Assembly: GCA_030429495.1 (NCBI GenBank)
Contig: JAUIFH010000002.1
Location: 186,001-250,000, forward strand
From: Alphaproteobacteria bacterium
GTDB lineage: Bacteria > Pseudomonadota > Alphaproteobacteria > Rhodobacterales > Rhodobacteraceae
Reading direction: 5' to 3'
Length of the DNA: 64,000 nucleotides
Both the position numbers and the translations under genes were made by a program. Below the pieces are notes generated by a model that saw nothing but the letters and a program-made list of their open reading frames with translations, was not told the DNA's origin and did no database searches. Each line of letters opens with the position of its first letter. Position 1 is the stretch's first letter. Positions 33,883 to 43,566 of this stretch are shown here, one piece after another.

Positions 33883-34005
33883 GGGAACCTGCCGGAGAAC
33901 GAGGGGAGGCGGCATGTAGCAAAACCCGCCGCCCGCCGCAAGACGCCGCCATTGACCTGACGCCGGGTGCGGCCTAGCAACGGAAGACGTCATAGGGGAA
34001 CCGCC

Positions 34006-34611
34006 ATGCGCCCGAACATCCAAGCCCTGATCGTCATCGACGTGCAGAACGATTTTTGCCCCGGCGGCGCGCTCGCAGTCGCCGACGGCGATGCGATCAT
34101 CCCGCGCATCAACGCGCTGATGAGGGAATTCGCGGTCAGGGTCCTGACACAGGACTGGCACCCTGCCGACCATTCCTCCTTTGCCGCAAACCATCCTGGC
34201 GCGGCACCGTTCTCGCTGACCCAGATGCCCTACGGTCCGCAGGTGCTCTGGCCGACCCATTGCGTGCAGGGAACCCCCGGCGCTGACTTCCATGACGGCC
34301 TCGCGACCGATCCCGCCGACCTCATCATTCGCAAGGGCTTTCGCTCCGGGATCGACAGCTATTCCGCCTTCTTCGAGAATGACCGCGAAACGCCCACCGG
34401 GCTTGAAGGTTATCTCCGCAATCGCGGCGTGACCGATCTTACCCTTGTCGGGCTCGCCACTGATTTCTGTGTCGGCTATTCGGCGATCGACGCGGCGCGG
34501 CTCGGTTTCGGCGTTACGGTGCTCGAAGATGCCTGTCGTGCGATCGACCTCGACGGTTCGCTCGCCAAGGCGCGGGACGAGATGAAACGGGCCGGCGTCG
34601 TCCTGGCCTGA
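34006..34611 (+). CDS. pncA: Nicotinamidase
   Basis: A 201-residue isochorismatase-fold amidase converting nicotinamide to nicotinate. The triad is visible: Asp in VIDVQNDFCPGG, Lys in IRKGFRSGIDSYSAF and Cys in GLATDFCVGYSA. Metal ligands lie in TQDWHPADHSSF. AGGGGAACC precedes the ATG at 34006. It is followed 100 bp later by pncB, the next enzyme of the Preiss-Handler salvage route, so both probably work together in NAD recycling. Confidence 0.95.
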   Translation: MRPNIQALIVIDVQNDFCPGGALAVADGDAIIPRINALMREFAVRVLTQDWHPADHSSFAANHPGAAPFSLTQMPYGPQVLWPTHCVQGTPGADFHDGLATDPADLIIRKGFRSGIDSYSAFFENDRETPTGLEGYLRNRGVTDLTLVGLATDFCVGYSAIDAARLGFGVTVLEDACRAIDLDGSLAKARDEMKRAGVVLA

Positions 34612-34711
34612 GGCGCAATCTGGCGAACCCGGCGCGGCTTCCCCTTGTTCTTGCCCGCGGGCATTGCTCTAAGACAGGGGTCCAAGGGAACGGAACTACT
34701 GGAGCGGACGC

Positions 34712-36004
34712 ATGGTCGATATCGCAACCCGGGTCTATAACCACCACTGGAAGATCGACCCGATCGTCCGGTCGTTGATCGATACCGATTTCTACAAGCT
34801 CCTGATGTGTCAGTCGGTTCTGCGCAACTCGCCCGACACCACCGTCACCTTCTCACTGATCAACCGCACCACCGCGATTCCGCTTGCCCGGCTGATCGAC
34901 GAAGGCGAGCTGCGCGAACAGCTTGACCATGTCCGCTCCCTTTCCTTGACGCGCGGAGAAAGCACATGGCTGCGCGGCAACACCTTCTACGGCAAGCGCC
35001 AGATGTTCTCGCCCGCCTTCATGGAATGGTTCGAGAACCTCCGCCTGCCGCCCTACGAGCTTGAGCGCAAGGGCGACCAGTATGAACTGACGTTCGAGGG
35101 CAAGTGGCCCGAGGTCATGCTGTGGGAAATCCCGGCGCTCGCCGTGCTGATGGAACTCCGCTCACGCTCGGTGCTTGAGACCATGGGCAAGTTCGAGCTT
35201 CAGGTGCTCTATGCCCGTGCCATGACGCGGCTCTGGGAGAAGATCGAGCGTCTGCGCGCGATCGACGGCCTGAAGATCGCCGATTTCGGCACGCGGCGGC
35301 GGCATTCCTTCCTCTGGCAGGACTGGTGCGTACAGGCGATGATTGAAGGCCTCGGCGATGCGTTCGTCGGTACTTCCAACTGCCGCATCGCCATGCGCCG
35401 CGACATCGAGGCGATCGGCACCAACGCGCACGAACTGCCGATGGTGACGGCCGCGCTTGCCGACAGCGACGATGCGCTGCGCGAAGCGCCCTACAAGGTG
35501 CTCGCCGACTGGCATGACGAACATGACGGCAACCTCAGGATCATCCTGCCCGACACCTACGGGACCGAGGGTTTCCTCAGGAACGCGCCGGACTGGCTCG
35601 CTGGCTGGACGGGTATCCGCATCGACAGCGGGGACCCGGCAGAGGGTGCCGAAACCGCGATCCGCTGGTGGAAGGAGCGCGGCGAGGATCCGACGAAGAA
35701 GCTCGTGATCTTTTCCGACGGGCTTGATGTCGCGAAGATCGAGGAACTGCATGCCCGTTTCGTCGGCCGCGTGAAGGTCTCCTTCGGTTGGGGCACGCTT
35801 CTCACCAACGACTTCCGCGGCTTCGCGCCGGATGACGGCCTGGCGCCGTTCAGCCTTGTCTGCAAGGCGGTCGCGGCGAACGGACGGCCGACAGTCAAGC
35901 TGTCCGACAATCCTAACAAGGCGATGGGACCGGCCGATCAGATCGCCCGCTACAAGCGGGTCTTCGGCGTGGGTCCGCAGGAAAGCATCGACGTCGTCGT
36001 CTGA
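34712..36004 (+). CDS. pncB: Nicotinate phosphoribosyltransferase
   Basis: A 430-residue enzyme of the PncB family. It shows SLIDTDFYKLLMCQSVL near the N-terminus, FGTRRRHSFLWQ with the phosphorylated-histidine region, GTSN, RIDSGDPAEGAE and IFSDGLDVAKIEELH for PRPP binding. It makes nicotinate mononucleotide from the product of the neighbouring pncA. Length is normal and GGAG lies upstream of the ATG. Confidence 0.95.
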   Translation: MVDIATRVYNHHWKIDPIVRSLIDTDFYKLLMCQSVLRNSPDTTVTFSLINRTTAIPLARLIDEGELREQLDHVRSLSLTRGESTWLRGNTFYGKRQMFSPAFMEWFENLRLPPYELERKGDQYELTFEGKWPEVMLWEIPALAVLMELRSRSVLETMGKFELQVLYARAMTRLWEKIERLRAIDGLKIADFGTRRRHSFLWQDWCVQAMIEGLGDAFVGTSNCRIAMRRDIEAIGTNAHELPMVTAALADSDDALREAPYKVLADWHDEHDGNLRIILPDTYGTEGFLRNAPDWLAGWTGIRIDSGDPAEGAETAIRWWKERGEDPTKKLVIFSDGLDVAKIEELHARFVGRVKVSFGWGTLLTNDFRGFAPDDGLAPFSLVCKAVAANGRPTVKLSDNPNKAMGPADQIARYKRVFGVGPQESIDVVV

Positions 36005-36060
36005 ACCCCGGCACACCCCTACTGAAAGGCCCAACCCGGGCTTCGTTGCGGAGCGACAGG

Positions 36061-37182
36061 ATGCACGATCCCCTGCTGACCACCCCGTCCGGCAAACCCC
36101 GCGCGCGCGGCCTCGGCCTTGTGCCCGAGGGGCGGCCCGGCCCGTTCAATGCCATCACCGACGTGCCCGGCGTCGCGGTCGGCTATGCGACGATCATCGA
36201 GGGCAGCGGCGCGCTGACCGTCGGCAGCGGCCCGGTGCGCACCGGCGTCACCGCCATCCTGCCCCGGGCCGAGGCCGACCTTCAGACCCTGGTCTTCGCC
36301 GGCTATCACAGCTTCAACGGGAATGGCGAGCTGACCGGTTCCCACTACATTGCAGAGGCGGGCAAGTTTGCGCTGCCCGTCACGATCACCAACACCCATT
36401 CCTGCGGCCTGACCCGGGATGCGACGATCCGCTGGGCCGTGCGCCGCTTCGCCGGGCGGTTCGACGAAGATTTCGCGCTGCCCGTCGCGGCCGAGACCTA
36501 TGACGGCTTCCTGAACGACATCAACGGGTTCCACGTCACCGACGCGCACGTCTTCGCGGCGATCGACACCGCGGTCGCCGGGCCGGTAGAGGAAGGCAGC
36601 GTCGGTGGCGGCACCGGCATGAAATGCTTCGGCTTCAAGGCCGGGTCGGGCACCGCCTCGCGCGTTGTGCCCTATGGCGGGCGGGACTATGCGCTGGGCG
36701 CTTTCGTGCAGGCCAACTTCGGCGCGCGGGGCGACCTGACCGTCCTTGGCCACCGGATCGGCGGCGCGTTCGACGATCTGCCGATGCGCCGCGCGACGCC
36801 CGACCGAGATCTCAGTTCCATCATCGCCGTGATCGCGACCGATGCGCCCTTCCTGCCGCACCAGTTGCGCCGCATCGCACAGCGCGCAACGGTCGGTGTC
36901 GCCCGCACCGGCGGCTTCGGGCGCCACGGATCGGGCGATATCTTCCTCGCCTTCTCGACCGCCAATCGGGCGCTGATGGGTGGGGACGGGGAGCAGGTGC
37001 TCAACGCCGATTTCGTGCCGGACGAGCATATCGATGGGTTCTTCGAAGCCGCCGCCCAATCCGTGGAGGAGGCGGTTCTGAATAGCATGATCGCCAATGC
37101 CGGGATGGAGGGCCGCGACGGCAACTTCGTTCCCGCCCTGCCGCATGACCGGCTGAAGGCGCTGCTGGGTCTGACGGGCTGA
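36061..37182 (+). CDS. P1-family peptidase (DmpA-like)
   Basis: A 373-residue self-cleaving Ntn-type aminopeptidase of the DmpA/BapA group. It has the N-terminal GPFNAITDVPGVAVGYATI, GSVGGGTGMKCFGFKAG with the glycine-rich loop, and DLSSIIAVIATDAPFLPHQL. In this family the chain cleaves before a serine in the last segment to expose the nucleophile. Substrates range from L-aminopeptides to beta-peptides and D-amides. The ATG at 36061 is preferred to a TTG at 36046. It lies 56 bp after pncB. Confidence 0.87.
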   Translation: MHDPLLTTPSGKPRARGLGLVPEGRPGPFNAITDVPGVAVGYATIIEGSGALTVGSGPVRTGVTAILPRAEADLQTLVFAGYHSFNGNGELTGSHYIAEAGKFALPVTITNTHSCGLTRDATIRWAVRRFAGRFDEDFALPVAAETYDGFLNDINGFHVTDAHVFAAIDTAVAGPVEEGSVGGGTGMKCFGFKAGSGTASRVVPYGGRDYALGAFVQANFGARGDLTVLGHRIGGAFDDLPMRRATPDRDLSSIIAVIATDAPFLPHQLRRIAQRATVGVARTGGFGRHGSGDIFLAFSTANRALMGGDGEQVLNADFVPDEHIDGFFEAAAQSVEEAVLNSMIANAGMEGRDGNFVPALPHDRLKALLGLTG

Positions 37183-37189
37183 GCGGCGA

Positions 37190-38602
37190 TCAGCCCCGCT
37201 GCGGGATCGGCGGCGTAACCTCTGGCGGTAGCGGGCACGAATACGGTTCCCGCGCCAGATGGGCCGCATGTTCGGCCTTCGCCGCGGCAAGAAGGTCCGG
37301 CTTCTCGAACAGGTCGCGCGCCGTCATCGCCATGATCTTCGCGGCATGAACCATGCCCTTGTGCGCGGCGGGCGACTTACCTTGCGCGGTCAGCTGCCAC
37401 GAATGGAACGGGGTGCCGATGGCGCAGGTCGCGACCCAGGCCTGCACCGTCGGTACCGCCCAGCTTACATCGCCGACATCGGTTGATCCCATCGACGCCT
37501 CCGGCGCCGCGTCGAGCGGTACGACGAAATCGCAAAGCGCCAGCGCCGCATCCAACGGCCGTCCGAGTTGCCGGAACGTGTCCGCGATATGCTCCTCCGT
37601 CAGCGTCGCGCGGATCGCCTCGGCAAACGGCACGTCGCCGGCATCGAAATCGACCGGGCCGAGCTGCTCCATGTTCGCCTGCATCGCCTCTTCCAGAGCG
37701 CGGTTGCCCAGAAGGTCCGAGACCGCCGAAACGACCTGCGTCTCCACCCGCGTTTCGGTCATCAAGGCCGCGCCCTCGGCGACCCGCCGCACTCGCTCCG
37801 CAAGCACGTTCAGGTCCTTCAGCCGCCGGGTCCGGATCAACTGCCGGACCGTTGCCTTCGCCTGCACCACATTCGGCGCTGTTCCGCCCGCGTCCAGATA
37901 AGCGTAGTGGACCTTGGCGCCCGGCGGCATGTGTTCACGCAGGTAGTTCACGCCGACATTCATCAGTTCCACCGCATCAAGCGCGGAACGTCCGAGTTCG
38001 GGTGAACCTGCCGCATGGGCGGCGCGGCCGTGGAAGGTGAAGTCGATTCGAGTGTTGGCGAGCGAGGCGGCATGGAAGACGCCGGTATAGTCCGACGGGT
38101 GCCAGCTGATCGCGGCATCGACATCGTCGAACAGACCGGCGCGAACCATGAAGGTCTTGGCCGCGCCGCCTTCCTCCGCCGGACAGCCGTAGTAGCGTAC
38201 GCGCCCGGGCAGGCCCCGTTCCCTCAGGTGGTCGCGCAGCGCCACAGCCGCCATCAGGGCGGCGGAGCCAAGCAGGTTGTGACCGCAGCCGTGGCCGAAC
38301 CGGCCCAGCGGGCGCTCCTCCGCGACGCCGGGCTCCTGGCCGAGTTCCGGCAGCGCGTCATACTCGCCAAGGATCGCGATAACCGGACCGTCCTCGCCCC
38401 ATTCACCGATGAGTGCCGTGGGAATGCCCGCCACGCCCTCGCGCAGCCGCGCGCCCTCTGCGCGCAGCACATCGGCATGCGCCCGCGCGCTTTCGTGTTC
38501 GGTATAGGCAACCTCGGGCGTGTCGAAGACCCGGTCGGCCAATGCCGTGAACGTGCCGCGATGGGCCTCGACGATATCCCAGAGCCGGTCGGTGTTTTTC
38601 AT
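37190..38602 (-). CDS. M20-family amidohydrolase (AbgB-like)
   Basis: A 470-residue metallo-aminoacylase. Metal-binding motifs are FGHGCGHNLLG and CPAEEGGAAK, with the dimerisation domain (FTFHGRAAHAAGSPELGRSA) in the middle. Overall length and the region SDYTGVFHAASLANTRIDF resemble p-aminobenzoyl-glutamate hydrolase subunit B, whose relatives cleave amides of amino acids. AGGAGGACC gives a strong start at 38602. It is divergent from aruH-aruI and shares their promoter region, so a link to arginine or guanidino-acid catabolism is possible but unproven. Confidence 0.85.
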   Translation of the reverse strand: MKNTDRLWDIVEAHRGTFTALADRVFDTPEVAYTEHESARAHADVLRAEGARLREGVAGIPTALIGEWGEDGPVIAILGEYDALPELGQEPGVAEERPLGRFGHGCGHNLLGSAALMAAVALRDHLRERGLPGRVRYYGCPAEEGGAAKTFMVRAGLFDDVDAAISWHPSDYTGVFHAASLANTRIDFTFHGRAAHAAGSPELGRSALDAVELMNVGVNYLREHMPPGAKVHYAYLDAGGTAPNVVQAKATVRQLIRTRRLKDLNVLAERVRRVAEGAALMTETRVETQVVSAVSDLLGNRALEEAMQANMEQLGPVDFDAGDVPFAEAIRATLTEEHIADTFRQLGRPLDAALALCDFVVPLDAAPEASMGSTDVGDVSWAVPTVQAWVATCAIGTPFHSWQLTAQGKSPAAHKGMVHAAKIMAMTARDLFEKPDLLAAAKAEHAAHLAREPYSCPLPPEVTPPIPQRG

Positions 38603-38693
38603 TGCGGGTCCTCCTGTCGCGGCAGAGACTGCCGCTTCCGCCGTCCGGACGCCAGAGGCCGCGTGGTGATTTTGCGCCTTGCGCCGGGTCGTG

Positions 38694-38721
38694 TTGCTCC
38701 GTAATCATACAAGCGTATAAT
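38694..38721 (+). promoter_or_regulatory. Candidate promoter/operator of aruHI
   Basis: TTGCTC (38694-38699) and a perfect TATAAT (38716-38721) are 16 bp apart, 44 bp before the aruH ATG. The inverted repeat ATACAAGCGTAT (38707-38718) overlaps the -10 element and could be a repressor site. It lies in the 162-bp gap shared with the divergent amidohydrolase gene. Confidence 0.5.
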
Positions 38722-38764
38722 TTGTTGCGGCCCTGATCGAGCGCCGCCAGGAAGGAAGCGCCCG

Positions 38765-39952
38765 ATGAGATACGCAGCCGTCCTTGACCGCCTTGCCGGG
38801 CTTGGCAGTGCAAAATGGGAACTGCACGTCGCCGCGCGCGATCTTGCGCTGGCGGGTCGCGAGGTCATTGACCTTACCATCGGAAATCCCGACGTGTCGG
38901 TCGCAGCCGACCTTGTCGAGGCCGCCGCTGCTGCGATGCGGGCCGGGCGGACCGAATATTCCGATGGCAGGGGGGAAGCGAGGCTCCGCGCGGCCCTTGC
39001 CGCGCGGTACGCCGCGCGCTCGGGCCGTCCCGTTGCACCCAATCAGGTCCTGTGCTTCCCCGGCACGCAAACCGCGCTTTACGCCGTAATTGCCGGTATC
39101 GCCGAGGCGGGGACCGAAGTTCTTGTCGGGGACCCGATGTATGCCACTTACGAGGGCGTGATCGCGGCAAGCGGCGCACGTCTCGTCCCCGTGCCGCTCC
39201 GGGCGGGGAACGGGTTCCGCATCTCGGCCGACGATATCGCGGCACGGATCAACCCCGCCTCGCGCGCGATCCTTCTCAACACGCCGCACAATCCGACGGG
39301 TGCCGTCCTCGGCCCCGAGGACATCGCGGCGATCGGCGCGCTTGCGCGGCAGCATGATCTCTGGATCGTCGTCGATGAGGTCTATGAAGAACTGATCTTC
39401 GACGGTGTGACGTTCACCTCGCCTTTCGACTGGGCGGAACTGGCCGACCGCACCATCGTCGTCTCCTCGATCTCCAAATCGCACGCTGCGCCGGGGTTCC
39501 GGTCGGGCTGGTGCGTCGGGCCTGAGCCGTTCACCGAACGTCTTCTGGCGCTGTCGGAGGTTATGCTTTTCGGCAACCAGCCCTTCATCGCCGACATGAC
39601 CGCGCTTGCCGTGGCAGGGCCTTCCGAGGCGGCCCGCGGGATGCGCCGCCGTTTCGCCGCGCGCGCCACACACCTGGCCGAACGGCTCGGGCAGGGAACC
39701 CCGCTCAGGGTAGCGCCGCCGAAGGCGGGAATGTTCGCGTTGGTTGACATCCGCGCGACCGGCATGTCCGACCGTGACTTCGCTCTTGGCCTGCTGCATG
39801 GCGAAGGCGTCGCCGTGATGCCGGGGTCGGTCTTCGGCGCGACGCTCGCGGGCTGGGTCCGCGTGGCGCTGACCGTCGATGACGACCGTTTCGCGCGCGC
39901 CTGCGACGGCATCGCGCGCTATGCCGAAACGCTCGCCCGGGTAGGAGCCTGA
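38765..39952 (+). CDS. aruH: Arginine:pyruvate transaminase-like
   Basis: A 395-residue class I PLP aminotransferase. It matches the known AruH sequence in outline: MRYAAVLDRLAGLGSAKWELH start, TEYSDGRGEARLR, DPMYATYEGVIAASGARLVP, LNTPHNPTGAVL, VVDEVYEELIFDG and the PLP lysine in SSISKSHAAPGFRSGW. AruH converts arginine to 2-ketoarginine. The gene ends 2 bp before aruI, the decarboxylase of that product, which supports the assignment. AGGAAGGAAG precedes the ATG. Confidence 0.87.
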   Translation: MRYAAVLDRLAGLGSAKWELHVAARDLALAGREVIDLTIGNPDVSVAADLVEAAAAAMRAGRTEYSDGRGEARLRAALAARYAARSGRPVAPNQVLCFPGTQTALYAVIAGIAEAGTEVLVGDPMYATYEGVIAASGARLVPVPLRAGNGFRISADDIAARINPASRAILLNTPHNPTGAVLGPEDIAAIGALARQHDLWIVVDEVYEELIFDGVTFTSPFDWAELADRTIVVSSISKSHAAPGFRSGWCVGPEPFTERLLALSEVMLFGNQPFIADMTALAVAGPSEAARGMRRRFAARATHLAERLGQGTPLRVAPPKAGMFALVDIRATGMSDRDFALGLLHGEGVAVMPGSVFGATLAGWVRVALTVDDDRFARACDGIARYAETLARVGA

Positions 39953-39954
39953 CC

Positions 39955-41535
39955 ATGACGACAATCGGTGAAGCGCTTGTCCGCGCGCTTGAGGCACGGG
40001 GCGTGGATACGGTGTTCGGCATCCCCGGCGTCCACACGGTAGAGCTTTATCGCGGCCTCGCCCGCTCGACCGTCCGCCATGTCACGCCGCGCCACGAACA
40101 GGGTGCGGGCTTCATGGCCGATGGCTATGCGCGCGTTTCCGGCAAGCCCGGCGTTGCCTTCGTCATCACCGGGCCGGGCGTGGCAAACACATTGACCCCG
40201 ATGGGACAGGCCCGCGCCGATTCCGTGCCAATGCTCGTGATCTCCGGTGTCAATGCGCTCGGCACGCTCGGCAAGGGTTACGGGCATCTCCACGAACTGC
40301 CCGACCAGCAGGCGATGACCGCGCTCGTCGCGCAAAGTTCCGACCGCATCGTCTCGGCCGAGGACCTCGCTCCGGCGCTGGAGCGCGCCTTCGCGGGTTT
40401 CGCGACCGGCCGCCCCGGCCCGCGCCATATCGAAGTCCCGCTTGACGTCATGCCGCTGCCGGCGGCAGAAGCGACCATCCCCAGCGTGCCGAAATCTGTC
40501 TTGCCCCCGGAAGACCGGATCGCCGAGGCCGCACGCCGGCTTGCCGCTGCAGAGCGCCCGCTGATCCTTGCCGGCGGCGGCGCGAAACGGGCGGGCGCAG
40601 CGCTGCGCGAACTGGCCGAGGCGCTTGATGCCCCGGTCGTGCTGACTACGAATGCCCGCGGCCTGATGCACGGCCACCCCCTCGGCGTCCCCGCCAGCCC
40701 CAGCCTCGCCCCGGTGCGGGACCTTATTGCGGATGCCGATGCCGTTCTCGCCGTCGGCACGGAATTCGGCCCGACCGACTACGACATGTATGGTGCCGGC
40801 GGCCTGGCCTGGCCGAAGGGACTGATCCGGGTGGAGGTCGACACCGTGCAACTGACGCGCCACCCCGCAGAGCTTGGCCTTCCCGGTCATGCGGAGCTTG
40901 TGTTGCCGGCTCTGGCCGCGCGTATCACTGCGCGGGCCGCCGCGCGGGGTTCCGCCCGCGCCGAGACGGCGCGCGACGGCGCATGGGATGCGGTCGGCCC
41001 CGCGATGCGGACACAGACCGTCATTCTGAACGCGATCCGGGATGCGCTGCCCGGCGCGATCCTGGTCGGCGATTCAACGCAGGTGGTCTATGCGGGCAAT
41101 CTTTTCTACGACCACGACCGCCCCGGCGGCTGGTTCAACGCCGCGACCGGGTTCGGCGCGTTGGGATACGGGATTCCGGCAGCCATCGGTGCGGCCCTCG
41201 CCGATCCCGCCGCGTCGGTCGTGGCGCTGATCGGCGACGGCGGCGCGCAGTTCACCCTGCCCGAACTGATGACGGCGGTGGACGAGAAACTGCCGATCGC
41301 CTTCCTGATCTGGAACAACCACGCCTACGGCGAAATCGCCTCGGCGATGGAAGCCGCCGGGGTCGAGGTGATCGGCTGCACTCCGACGCCGCCGGATTTC
41401 GAGGCGGTGGCGCGGTCCTGCCGGATGCCGTATCGGCGCGTCACCATGACGCCGGAGGCTGTTGCCGGTGCGCTTGCTGACAATCGCCGTGATGGCCCGG
41501 TGATGATCGAGATCGTGATGCCGCCGCCGGCGTGA
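39955..41535 (+). CDS. aruI: 5-guanidino-2-oxopentanoate decarboxylase-like
   Basis: A 526-residue thiamine-diphosphate enzyme. The N-terminal FGIPGVHTVELYRGL, RHVTPRHEQGAGFMADGYAR and SVPMLVISGVN, and the ThDP motif starting GDGGAQFTLPELMTA and ending near NNHAYGEI, fit 2-ketoarginine decarboxylase AruI rather than acetolactate synthase. It follows aruH by 2 bp. The product, 4-guanidinobutyraldehyde, needs a dehydrogenase and a guanidinobutyrase, which are not in the window. The stop lies just before that of the convergent LOG gene. Confidence 0.87.
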   Translation: MTTIGEALVRALEARGVDTVFGIPGVHTVELYRGLARSTVRHVTPRHEQGAGFMADGYARVSGKPGVAFVITGPGVANTLTPMGQARADSVPMLVISGVNALGTLGKGYGHLHELPDQQAMTALVAQSSDRIVSAEDLAPALERAFAGFATGRPGPRHIEVPLDVMPLPAAEATIPSVPKSVLPPEDRIAEAARRLAAAERPLILAGGGAKRAGAALRELAEALDAPVVLTTNARGLMHGHPLGVPASPSLAPVRDLIADADAVLAVGTEFGPTDYDMYGAGGLAWPKGLIRVEVDTVQLTRHPAELGLPGHAELVLPALAARITARAAARGSARAETARDGAWDAVGPAMRTQTVILNAIRDALPGAILVGDSTQVVYAGNLFYDHDRPGGWFNAATGFGALGYGIPAAIGAALADPAASVVALIGDGGAQFTLPELMTAVDEKLPIAFLIWNNHAYGEIASAMEAAGVEVIGCTPTPPDFEAVARSCRMPYRRVTMTPEAVAGALADNRRDGPVMIEIVMPPPA

Positions 41536-41539
41536 CTGT

Positions 41540-42361
41540 CTAGCAGCCGTCCTTCCACTCGGTGATGATCTTCACGGCCTCTTCTGCCGTCTCGACGAAC
41601 TGGAACAAGTCCAGATCCTCGGCCGAAATCGTGCCTGCATCCGCCAGCGCCTGCCAGTTGATGATCTTCTCCCAGAAGGCGCGGCCGAACAGGAGAAACG
41701 GCACCCGCCGCATCCGGCCGGTCTGGATCAGCGTCAGGCTTTCGAACATCTCGTCGAGCGTACCGAACCCGCCGGGGAAGATGCAGATCGCCTTTGCCCG
41801 CATCAGGAAGTGCATCTTGCGGATGGCGAAGTAGTGGAAATTGAAGCTGAGATCCGGCGTCACGTATTCGTTGGGCGCCTGTTCATGCGGCAGCACGATG
41901 TTCAGCCCGATGGAGGAGCCGCCGGCATCGTCCGCGCCGCGGTTTCCCGCCTCCATCACACCCGGACCGCCGCCGGTGACAATCACGTCCTCGCGCCCGT
42001 AGCTTTGCATGCTCCGCTCGGTCATCAGGCGCGCAAAGGTCCGCGCCTCGTCATAGAAGCGCGACAGATCCGCGAGCGTCTTCGTCCGCGCCGTGTCCTT
42101 CTTCGCGGGCTCGGGAATCCGCGCGCCGCCGAACATCACGATCGTGGACTCGATCCCGCGCTCGTCGAGGATCATCTGCGGCTTGAGCAGTTCCAGCTGG
42201 AGCCGGACCGGCCGCAATTCCTCCCGGCACATGAAGTCGTTGTCGGTGAAGGCAAGCCGGTAGGCCGGCGCGCGCGTCTGGGGCGTGTCGGGAATGCGGT
42301 GTGCGGCCTCGACATCCTGCTGGCTGTCACGGAACGGGTGGTTTCGGGCGTCGTCCTTCAT
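41540..42361 (-). CDS. LOG-family protein
   Basis: A 273-residue Rossmann-fold protein with VTGGGPGVMEAGNRGA and FPGGFGTLDEMFE, the two signatures of the LOG/TIGR00730 family (nucleotide 5-prime-monophosphate phosphoribohydrolases, some of which release cytokinins). It has an N-terminal extension of about 70 residues typical of the long bacterial form. The physiological substrate here is not known. It is divergent from dapD. Confidence 0.88.
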   Translation of the reverse strand: MKDDARNHPFRDSQQDVEAAHRIPDTPQTRAPAYRLAFTDNDFMCREELRPVRLQLELLKPQMILDERGIESTIVMFGGARIPEPAKKDTARTKTLADLSRFYDEARTFARLMTERSMQSYGREDVIVTGGGPGVMEAGNRGADDAGGSSIGLNIVLPHEQAPNEYVTPDLSFNFHYFAIRKMHFLMRAKAICIFPGGFGTLDEMFESLTLIQTGRMRRVPFLLFGRAFWEKIINWQALADAGTISAEDLDLFQFVETAEEAVKIITEWKDGC

Positions 42362-42526
42362 GCGATCCTCGGCTGTCCTGTCGGTCCAGACCTAGCCGGT
42401 TTGGCCTGACGAGGCCAGCGCCGCGCGGCGGGATGGCGCAACTGTGGCGCGCATGGTCGCATTGCCTCGTCGGGCGCGGCGTCCTATAGGTCATCGTCAC
42501 GCGCGAACAGCCCCGGGGGAAAGCCA

Positions 42527-43354
42527 ATGTCGAACGCCGCACTCGAATCCGCCATCGAAGCCGCATGGGAGGTGCGCGACACGATCACGCCGTCGACCGG
42601 GGGAGAGACGCGTGAGGCGATCGAAGACACGCTGAATGCGCTCGACAGCGGCCGCCTGCGCGTCGCGGAGCGGCAGGCAGACGGCAAGTGGCACGTCAAT
42701 CAGTGGGCCAAGAAGGCGGTGCTGCTCGGTTTCCGCGTCAAGGATATGGAGATGCAGTCGGGCGGCCCGCAGGGCGGCGGCTGGTGGGACAAGGTCGACA
42801 GCAAGTTCGCCGGCTGGGGCGACAATCAATGGAAGGCAGCAGGCTTTCGGGCCGTGCCGACCTCGGTCGTGCGCAGGTCGGCCTATATCGCGCCGGGCGT
42901 GGTGCTGATGCCGTCTTTCGTGAACCTCGGCGCCTATGTCGACAGCGGCACCATGGTCGATACCTGGGCTACGGTCGGCTCCTGCGCCCAGATCGGCAAG
43001 AACGTGCATCTGTCGGGCGGCGTCGGCATCGGCGGCGTGCTGGAGCCGATGCAGGCCGGCCCCACGATCATCGAGGATAACTGCTTCATCGGCGCGCGTT
43101 CGGAAGTGGTCGAGGGCTGCATCGTCCGCGAAGGCTCCGTCCTCGGCATGGGCGTCTTCATCGGTCAGTCCACGAAGATCGTGGACCGGGAGACCGGGGA
43201 CGTGATGTATGGCGAAGTGCCCGCCGGGTCGGTCGTCGTCGCGGGCTCCATGCCCTCGAAGAACGGCATCAATCTCTACTGTGCGGTGATCGTGAAGAAG
43301 GTGGACGCGAAGACGCGGTCGAAGACCTCGATCAACGAACTGCTCCGCGACTGA
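42527..43354 (+). CDS. dapD: Tetrahydrodipicolinate N-succinyltransferase
   Basis: A 275-residue trimeric hexapeptide enzyme of the lysine and diaminopimelate pathway, transferring succinyl from succinyl-CoA. The helical N-terminus ([18 protein letters not shown]) is followed by [11 protein letters not shown], then left-handed beta-helix repeats with [19 protein letters not shown] and [20 protein letters not shown], which are diagnostic for DapD. GGGGGA precedes the ATG. A DapC-like aminotransferase gene lies further on at 56397. Confidence 0.96.
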   Translation: MSNAALESAIEAAWEVRDTITPSTGGETREAIEDTLNALDSGRLRVAERQADGKWHVNQWAKKAVLLGFRVKDMEMQSGGPQGGGWWDKVDSKFAGWGDNQWKAAGFRAVPTSVVRRSAYIAPGVVLMPSFVNLGAYVDSGTMVDTWATVGSCAQIGKNVHLSGGVGIGGVLEPMQAGPTIIEDNCFIGARSEVVEGCIVREGSVLGMGVFIGQSTKIVDRETGDVMYGEVPAGSVVVAGSMPSKNGINLYCAVIVKKVDAKTRSKTSINELLRD

Positions 43355-43356
43355 CC

Positions 43357-43566
43357 TCAGTCGATCTGGCAGCCCGTGCCGCCGATCCCGTCGTCGTCGC
43401 CCGGCGCACATTCGGGCACGGCGGGTTCCGCCATCACCGGTTCTTCGACGACCGGCGCGGGTTCCATGACCGGCTCGGCCATGCCGCCGACATGTTCCTC
43501 GCGGTTCGCGGCCGTACAGGCGGAGAGCGCCAGCAGCGCCAGAAGCCCGGTCAATCGGCGAAACAT
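43357..43566 (-). CDS. Small lipoprotein with AEPVMEP linker
   Basis: A 69-residue lipoprotein: signal MFRRLTGLLALLALSAC with lipobox cysteine 17, then an acidic, Pro/Glu/Met-rich tail (GGMAEPVMEPAPVVEEPVMA) and two further cysteines near the end (PECAPG and TGCQID). The same AEPVMEP unit occurs in the VWA lipoprotein divergent from it. Its ATG shares the A of the upstream DUF6502 stop (TGATG), so the two genes are translationally coupled; GGAGGAAAGC precedes it. Function unknown. Confidence 0.8.
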   Translation of the reverse strand: MFRRLTGLLALLALSACTAANREEHVGGMAEPVMEPAPVVEEPVMAEPAVPECAPGDDDGIGGTGCQID

